In this document: in pieces, positions 59,257-64,000 of the stretch
Position numbering within the stretch: position 1 is the stretch's first letter
How the letters are laid out: every line of letters starts with the position of its first letter
Source of the DNA: DAMCZI01 sp032095175
GTDB taxonomy: Bacteria; Bacillota; Clostridia; Clostridiales; Caloramatoraceae
NCBI GenBank assembly: GCA_032095175.1
Contig: DAMCZI010000011.1
Span: 1-64,000 of the forward strand
Direction: 5' to 3'
DNA: 64,000 nucleotides
Notes under the pieces: model-generated
Told to the model about the DNA's origin: nothing
Databases searched by the model: none
The model's input: the letters and a program-made list of their open reading frames with translations, nothing else
Made by a program: the position numbers and the translations under genes

Positions 59257-61059
59257 ATGAGTAATGCTAATTCAATACCAAAACGTTCAGAAATATCTTC
59301 AGAATATAAGTGGAAGCTGGAGGATATCTATTCATCAGACAGCCTTTGGGAAGAAGACTTTAAAAAAGTAAAGGAAATGGCAGGAAAGCTTTCTGGATTA
59401 AAAGGAAAACTTTCAAAATCATCAAAGGAACTCTTGGAGTGTCTTGAGCTTGATGCCAGCATGAACAGGCTTTTTGAAAAGGTATATGTATATGCCAACA
59501 TGAGAAGCCATGAGGATACTACAAACTCACATTATCAGAGCTTTGCAAGCAGGGCAGACTCCCTGGGAGTTGAAGTATCTGGCGCAGATTCATTTGTAGT
59601 TCCTGAGATACTTGATATCTCTGATGAAACTATCAAGGCCTTTATGGAAGGAAACGAAGGCTTAAGACTTTACAAAAAATATATTGATGACATTAACAGA
59701 AAAAAACCACATGTTCTTTCAGCAGCAGAGGAGCGTCTTCTTGCAATGTCTGGAGAGCTTATGAATGCTCCTGAAAGCATATACAGCATGATAAACAACG
59801 CTGATATGAAATTCCCATCCATAAAGGATGAAAACGGAAATGAAGTTGAGGTTACAAAGGGAAGATACATATCATTTATGGAAAGTTCAGATAGAAGAGT
59901 TAGAAAAGATGCCTTTGAAGCTCTTTACAGTACATATAAAAAGCAGATAAACACAATAGCATCAACATTAAGTGCAAATGTAAAGGCAAACCTTTTCCGT
60001 GCAAAGGCTAGAAAGTATAATACCGCAAGAGAATCCTTCCTTTTTGAGGATAATGTATCAACAGATGTATACGATAACCTTATAAAATCCATACATGATA
60101 ATATGCACATTATGCACAGATATGTATCCCTTAGGAAGAAGATGCTCGGCCTTGATGAACTTCATATGTATGATCTTTATACTCCAATAGTTAAGGAATT
60201 TACAATGGAGGTTCCATATAACAAGGCTGTTGATATTGTACAGGAAGGTCTTACTACCCTTGGCGATGAATATATATCAGATTTAAAGAAGGGTATGTCC
60301 TCTGGATGGATTGATGTTTATGAAAACGAAGGAAAGAGAAGCGGTGCTTATTCCTGGGGATCCTATGACACCCATCCATATGTGCTTTTAAACTATAACA
60401 ATAACATAGATAACGCATTCACCCTTGCACATGAAATGGGCCATGCAATGCACAGCTTCTATTCTGATAAAAATCAGCCATATATCTATGCTCAGTATAG
60501 AATATTTGTTGCAGAGGTTGCATCAACAACAAATGAATCCCTGTTAATGCACCATATGCTTAAGAATACAAAGGATAAGAAGGAAAAGATGTATCTTTTA
60601 AACCACTACATGGAAAGCTTCAGAGGAACTGTTTACAGACAAACCATGTTTGCTGAGTTTGAAAAGATAATCCATGAAAGAGCAGAGGCAGGAGAAGCTC
60701 TTACAGCAGAACTTCTTTCATCTATCTACCACGATCTAAATGTACAATACTACGGACCTGATATGGTTGTAGATGACTACATAGACCTTGAGTGGGCAAG
60801 AATACCTCACTTCTACTCAAGCTTCTATGTATATAAATATGCAACAGGCTTCTCAGCAGCAACTGCCTTCTCACAGCAGATGTTAAAGGAAGGAAAACCA
60901 GCTGTTGACAGATACTTAAGCTTCTTAAGAAGCGGTGGTTCAGACTACCCACTAAACCTTCTAAAGAATGCTGGAGTTGATATGACAACCCCAGACCCAG
61001 TAAACAATGGGCTTAAGGTATTTGAAGGATTACTGGATGAATTTGAACAGTTGATCTAA
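59257..61059 (+). CDS. pepF: Oligoendopeptidase F
   Basis: A 600-residue M3B zinc peptidase. The HEMGH active site sits in TLAHEMGHAMHSFYS (about residue 390), with the third ligand Glu in AEVASTTNE some 30 residues later. It would cleave oligopeptides of about 7-17 residues in the cytoplasm. GGGGAGGGG precedes the ATG. The length is normal for the family. It is monocistronic, with a long inverted repeat behind it. Confidence 0.95.
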   Translation: MSNANSIPKRSEISSEYKWKLEDIYSSDSLWEEDFKKVKEMAGKLSGLKGKLSKSSKELLECLELDASMNRLFEKVYVYANMRSHEDTTNSHYQSFASRADSLGVEVSGADSFVVPEILDISDETIKAFMEGNEGLRLYKKYIDDINRKKPHVLSAAEERLLAMSGELMNAPESIYSMINNADMKFPSIKDENGNEVEVTKGRYISFMESSDRRVRKDAFEALYSTYKKQINTIASTLSANVKANLFRAKARKYNTARESFLFEDNVSTDVYDNLIKSIHDNMHIMHRYVSLRKKMLGLDELHMYDLYTPIVKEFTMEVPYNKAVDIVQEGLTTLGDEYISDLKKGMSSGWIDVYENEGKRSGAYSWGSYDTHPYVLLNYNNNIDNAFTLAHEMGHAMHSFYSDKNQPYIYAQYRIFVAEVASTTNESLLMHHMLKNTKDKKEKMYLLNHYMESFRGTVYRQTMFAEFEKIIHERAEAGEALTAELLSSIYHDLNVQYYGPDMVVDDYIDLEWARIPHFYSSFYVYKYATGFSAATAFSQQMLKEGKPAVDRYLSFLRSGGSDYPLNLLKNAGVDMTTPDPVNNGLKVFEGLLDEFEQLI

Positions 61060-61069
61060 TAATAAATAT

Positions 61070-61145
61070 AAGGCACGTTGAAAGTTTCAAGCTAGATAAC
61101 CTTAGCTAGGCTAAGGTTTCTAGCCTGACCTTCTCAACGTGCCTT
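61070..61145. terminator. Long inverted repeat after pepF
   Basis: aaggcacgttga... and ...tcaacgtgcctt form an outer 12-bp stem; inner parts (agctaga-aaccttagc with gctaaggtt-tctagc) pair as well, giving an arm of about 36 bp. The unit is larger than a usual terminator and its ends (aaggcac) resemble those of the MITE at 29855, so it may be a mobile element acting as a terminator. Confidence 0.65.
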
Positions 61146-61194
61146 CATTATTGATAAGTTTTCATCTACGAAATTGGTGTTTTCAAAAATTTCC

Positions 61195-62553
61195 TTATGC
61201 CTTTGGTATTACTGGCATATATAAAGCCATTTCGGTTTCCATTTCAATTTTAGGACCTTTAAGTTTATATTCTTCAAAAAACCAATAGTTACCGAAGGAG
61301 TAATCTGGGCTTTTTGATACCCAGTTAATAAACTCTCCCCAAGCTCCTCCATTATATTTGTACTTTGAATTCATAACAGCATAATAGCCGCCTTTGAACT
61401 CCTCAAGCTTTATATCAGAATTATCGGTTTCAAAATCCTTATCAACTGCAACATGGATTTTATAGAAAAAATCTTTATATCCCATTCTTTCATAGTTATA
61501 ATATGCAAAAAATCTATGTTTTAGATTATCATTAAACAGCCCCTTCATTTCAGCCCATTTAAAGAAATACTTCTGTGCTTTTTCAATAGCATTTTTTCCT
61601 ACAGCAGTATAGGAAGCTGTCCACATCGGTTCTACATTTTCAAATGTTTTTGTTGTATTACAATCGCTGGGCCTTTCAGATATAGGCATATATAAATCTA
61701 TTCCACCTATATGATTGGAATCATCATCAAAGCCCAGGTGTTCTTCCATCCATTGGTGACCGCCATATATATACTTGCTATCTGTGAGCCAGTCCTTAAA
61801 ACGATTCCACGCTTTAACAATTTCATATCCTATATCATCTTTTTCTCCGCGTTTTACATTTGTAACAGCATAGAGTCCACCATCCAAGACCTTCTCTTTT
61901 ACCTTATCATCACTAAAAATTAAGTTATCAGGAATAGTAACACAAACCTCATAGCCATATTCCTCTTGATCCGGAGATGATGGGTTTGGATTATTATAAC
62001 CAAAAATACGTAATTTTTGTTTATTTACATTCAAACCATTATTATTAAGCCAATCTAACATTACAGCAAAAGCATGATTTTCGGGGTGCTTCCCATAATA
62101 ACAATAATATGCCACTCTCATAGGTTCAAGTTCTTTGAGCACCTTTATGTCAGGGTATTTCTCAAGTAGTTCATTATCTTGAATATCAAAATACTTGTCC
62201 ATAATATCAATCCTCTCAAAGAAAAACTTTTTATTTAGTTTTCTATAATCACTAGGCAAAAGTCCTGTTACACGTTTAAAAGCCCTTGAAAAGCTATCTC
62301 CACTCTCGAAATCAAACTTTACTGCAATATCAATAAGACAAGTGTTATTGCCATGTAATTCACCTGCTGCAAGGCTAATTCTTCGAAGTCTTATATATTC
62401 CTTTACCGAATATCCTGTTAGTGCAAAAAACATTCTATAAAAGTTTGACTGAGACATATAGGCTGCTTGCGCTGCAAGGTTTATATCAATTTTGTTTTCA
62501 ATGTTGCTTTCAATGTAATCAATGGATTTTTGAATTCGTTCATAATAATTCAT
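61195..62553 (-). CDS. AraC-family regulator with two GyrI-like ligand domains
   Basis: 452 residues from the ATG at 62553, 9 bp after AAAGGAG (a frame opens at 62631). An AraC/XylS double HTH (about 1-100: INLAAQAAYMSQSNFYRMFF, then DIAVKFDFESGDSFSRAFKRVTG) is followed by two GyrI-like/SOUL-type ligand-binding modules, each with a DGGLYAV or EFKGGYYAVMN strand. Such proteins respond to cationic drugs or similar small molecules. The N-terminal HTH is a change from the usual C-terminal position. Targets are not evident. Confidence 0.83.
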   Translation of the reverse strand: MNYYERIQKSIDYIESNIENKIDINLAAQAAYMSQSNFYRMFFALTGYSVKEYIRLRRISLAAGELHGNNTCLIDIAVKFDFESGDSFSRAFKRVTGLLPSDYRKLNKKFFFERIDIMDKYFDIQDNELLEKYPDIKVLKELEPMRVAYYCYYGKHPENHAFAVMLDWLNNNGLNVNKQKLRIFGYNNPNPSSPDQEEYGYEVCVTIPDNLIFSDDKVKEKVLDGGLYAVTNVKRGEKDDIGYEIVKAWNRFKDWLTDSKYIYGGHQWMEEHLGFDDDSNHIGGIDLYMPISERPSDCNTTKTFENVEPMWTASYTAVGKNAIEKAQKYFFKWAEMKGLFNDNLKHRFFAYYNYERMGYKDFFYKIHVAVDKDFETDNSDIKLEEFKGGYYAVMNSKYKYNGGAWGEFINWVSKSPDYSFGNYWFFEEYKLKGPKIEMETEMALYMPVIPKA

Positions 62554-62670
62554 TTGGGAGCACTCCTTTAACATCTTAAGATGAGAATATAATAACATAC
62601 AGAATTTATAATTGTCCGACTTTTTTTCCAAAAATTATATTAGACTAGGACAAGCAATAACCATTACATA

Positions 62671-62770
62671 AAAAGGTAACAAGCACTTGAGTTTTGAGTT
62701 ATTAAGTAATATTGTCTTTAATTGATACTTTAACTAAAATAACTCAAAACTCAAGAGCCTATCACCTTTT
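62671..62770. repeat. REP-like palindrome, copy C
   Basis: aaaaggtaacaagcacttga and tcaagagcctatcacctttt frame a 100-bp unit with arms of about 33 bp. Its right end contains the last codon and stop (AGG TGA) of the gene at 62762-63439, so the element has entered or replaced the end of that gene. Confidence 0.75.
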
Positions 62771-63439
62771 TCTTCTGATTGCTATTATATCAACATATCT
62801 ATTTATCTGAGATTCTATATTATCTCTGCAGATGTATTTATTTTGCACTAGAAATTTTTGTACCACTTTATCAACTAATAGCTTTTTGCAGTCTGTATAT
62901 TCTGGATAGCTCAATAAAATATGGCTACATAGCTCCCCTATATCCTGTTCCGCATTTCCATACTGAGATTCCTCAAAGTCAATTCCATATATCTTACTTC
63001 CATCATATATAAAATTTTTTAAATTACAGTCTCCTTTAATAAGTAATTTATCTGATTGAAGTCTTTTAATGTTATAGAAACCACAAAACCATTTAACCAA
63101 AGCATCTGTCACATTATCACTCCACATATTCTTTTCCAGTAGATACATCAAAGTGTGACCCTCAATATATTCCATATACAGAAAATAGTCTTTATAACCA
63201 TATATTGAAGGAACATTTACTCCTTCTCTCATTAGTGTATATAGAACAGTTAACTCCCTGAGTAATGCATCTTGGTTACTGTATTCCTTTGATATAAATT
63301 TTAAATGATAACTACTGCTACAGAATTCCAAAAGAGAAACATTATTTTTCTTGCTTTTAAATTTCTCTATAACAAATGAATTACTTATTATATCTTCAAA
63401 TTTAGGCTGAGGTTGTTGAATTCCTAAAATATATCCCAT
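62762..63439 (-). CDS. APH-like (aminoglycoside phosphotransferase family) kinase
   Basis: 225 residues from the ATG at 63439, 7 bp after GGAG (GTG at 63445 is an alternative). The catalytic loop is LIKGDCNLKNFIY (D and N of the Brenner-type motif, about 146-158) and the metal-binding DFE follows in YGIDFEESQYG. FMEY-type hinge YFLYMEYIEGHTL is visible. No substrate is evident; relatives phosphorylate choline, sugars, or drugs. The usual HxD is replaced by GDC. The C-terminus runs into a REP-like element, which may have altered it. Confidence 0.7.
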   Translation of the reverse strand: MGYILGIQQPQPKFEDIISNSFVIEKFKSKKNNVSLLEFCSSSYHLKFISKEYSNQDALLRELTVLYTLMREGVNVPSIYGYKDYFLYMEYIEGHTLMYLLEKNMWSDNVTDALVKWFCGFYNIKRLQSDKLLIKGDCNLKNFIYDGSKIYGIDFEESQYGNAEQDIGELCSHILLSYPEYTDCKKLLVDKVVQKFLVQNKYICRDNIESQINRYVDIIAIRRKR

Positions 63440-63560
63440 TTTCACTCTCCATGATATATAAAAAGCAATAGAATTCTTATATCCTTTCTTTTAAACCAGT
63501 CCGAATCCAGAATGTCTAAAAAGACAGAATTAACATAATCTTTGTTTTGTATATATCTAC

Positions 63561-64000
63561 TTAATTGATATCTACTTCAACTAAATCCTTACACCATCTT
63601 TGAGCAAATTTATCCTTGCAAACAACTGTCATAAATGGCATAGTTTTATTGGTTTTCTTATCCTTAATGTCTTCACCGTTCTCTTTGAAAACAACATAGA
63701 TATTACTGTCCTCTAAAACTTCCTGGCCCTTGTAGGATACCTTATATCCATCCCTTGCAGTCAAGATTACATTACTATTTTCGTTTAAAATCTTTTCATC
63801 AATGCTTGCTATTATCTTTTTCATTTCTACTCCTGTGTACTCATTCAGCTTTGAAGCACCGCCCTTTGAAACAAGTTCTTTTTTAAAGGAAGACTCCCCT
63901 ATCTTTTTAATATCCTTTAGAGAAATCTCCTTTGTACTGCCATTATATTTGATGACTAAAACATCCTGCTTTGATGTATTAAAAAAGCTCTTACCGTTTA
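63561..64000 (-). CDS. Molybdopterin-oxidoreductase-like (sulfite-oxidase-fold) protein, partial
   Basis: The frame stays open to the right edge, so only the C-terminal part (about 146 codons) is in the window. KGGASKLNEYTGVEMKKII, ILTARDGYKVSYKG and KFAQRWCKDLVEVDI follow the pattern of sulfite-oxidase-fold domains found in exported clostridial proteins without a bound cofactor. No ligand-binding Cys for molybdenum is seen in the part available. A repeated domain further upstream is possible. Conclusions are limited by truncation. Confidence 0.6.
   Translation of the reverse strand, partial: NGKSFFNTSKQDVLVIKYNGSTKEISLKDIKKIGESSFKKELVSKGGASKLNEYTGVEMKKIIASIDEKILNENSNVILTARDGYKVSYKGQEVLEDSNIYVVFKENGEDIKDKKTNKTMPFMTVVCKDKFAQRWCKDLVEVDIN

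Noticed and set aside
1..64000. CRISPR array or cas genes
   Set aside because: No regularly spaced direct repeats of 24-40 bp and no Cas-like proteins were found. The dispersed repeats are palindromic and single.

Overview
The window looks like a chromosome segment of a low-GC, strictly anaerobic, spore-forming Clostridium-like Firmicute. The evidence is a single-subunit pyruvate:ferredoxin oxidoreductase, strong AGGAGG ribosome sites, PRD/antiterminator-controlled PTS loci, a T-box leader, the long Alu-type SRP RNA, and sporulation genes (bofA, an sspH-like gene and a coat-like gene). There is no ribosomal RNA, no CRISPR array and no complete prophage.

Layout. 1-950: gene-free DNA with a ~280 bp imperfect palindrome. 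0.95-2.3 kb: dipeptidase pepV. 2.6-8.8 kb (minus): an L-ascorbate PTS locus (ulaG, PRD regulator, ulaC, ulaB, ulaA, ulaD-like). 9.1-12.7 kb (minus): PFOR. 13.3-18.3 kb: a glucose-family PTS locus (EIICB, MalY/PatB-type lyase, SIS isomerase) with a LicT-type antiterminator, and a divergent EIIA; three RAT/terminator leaders appear to tie these units together. 18.4-27 kb (minus): the conserved tRNA-Ser, SRP RNA, dnaX, ybaB, recR, yaaL, bofA neighbourhood, stretched by membrane-protein genes (MATE, PAP2, DedA-PAP2). 27.2-37.9 kb: accessory genes (Zn/Cd-type P1B ATPase, CapA/beta-lactamase-like fusion, WYL-regulated unit, ABC exporter, double-HTH MerR regulator). 37.9-40.8 kb: a second tRNA-Ser, tadA, and an orphan vanW-vanG-like pair.

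40.9-45.1 kb is a small genomic island. A 45 bp copy of the 3' part of tRNA-Arg(CCT) lies at 40935-40979, and the intact tRNA gene lies at 44991-45067. Between them are a four-gene operon (ASCH, GNAT plus a PUA-like region, ASCH, P-loop kinase) and a REP-associated tyrosine transposase (RAYT) with its own inverted repeats. I could not assign this operon to a known system; it is my best candidate for something undescribed. RAYT-like palindromes recur at 27.1, 50.7 and 62.7 kb.

45.2-47.4 kb (minus): a short archaeal-type threonyl-tRNA synthetase behind a threonine T-box (specifier ACC) and a possible Thr-rich leader peptide. 47.6-48.0 kb: a small membrane-peptide ORF with type I toxin-like features. 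48.4-64 kb: carboxyltransferase, DUF1836 protein, a second MATE pump, a coat-like protein, a giant GNAT fusion, several gene remnants, an sspH-like gene with an apparent ATT start, PadR and AraC/GyrI-like regulators, a phosphodiesterase, oligoendopeptidase F, an APH-like kinase, and a gene that runs off the right edge.

A ~117 bp paired-hairpin repeat occurs in two complete and three partial copies, each close upstream of a translation start. All functions are inferred from sequence reading only; no database search was possible.
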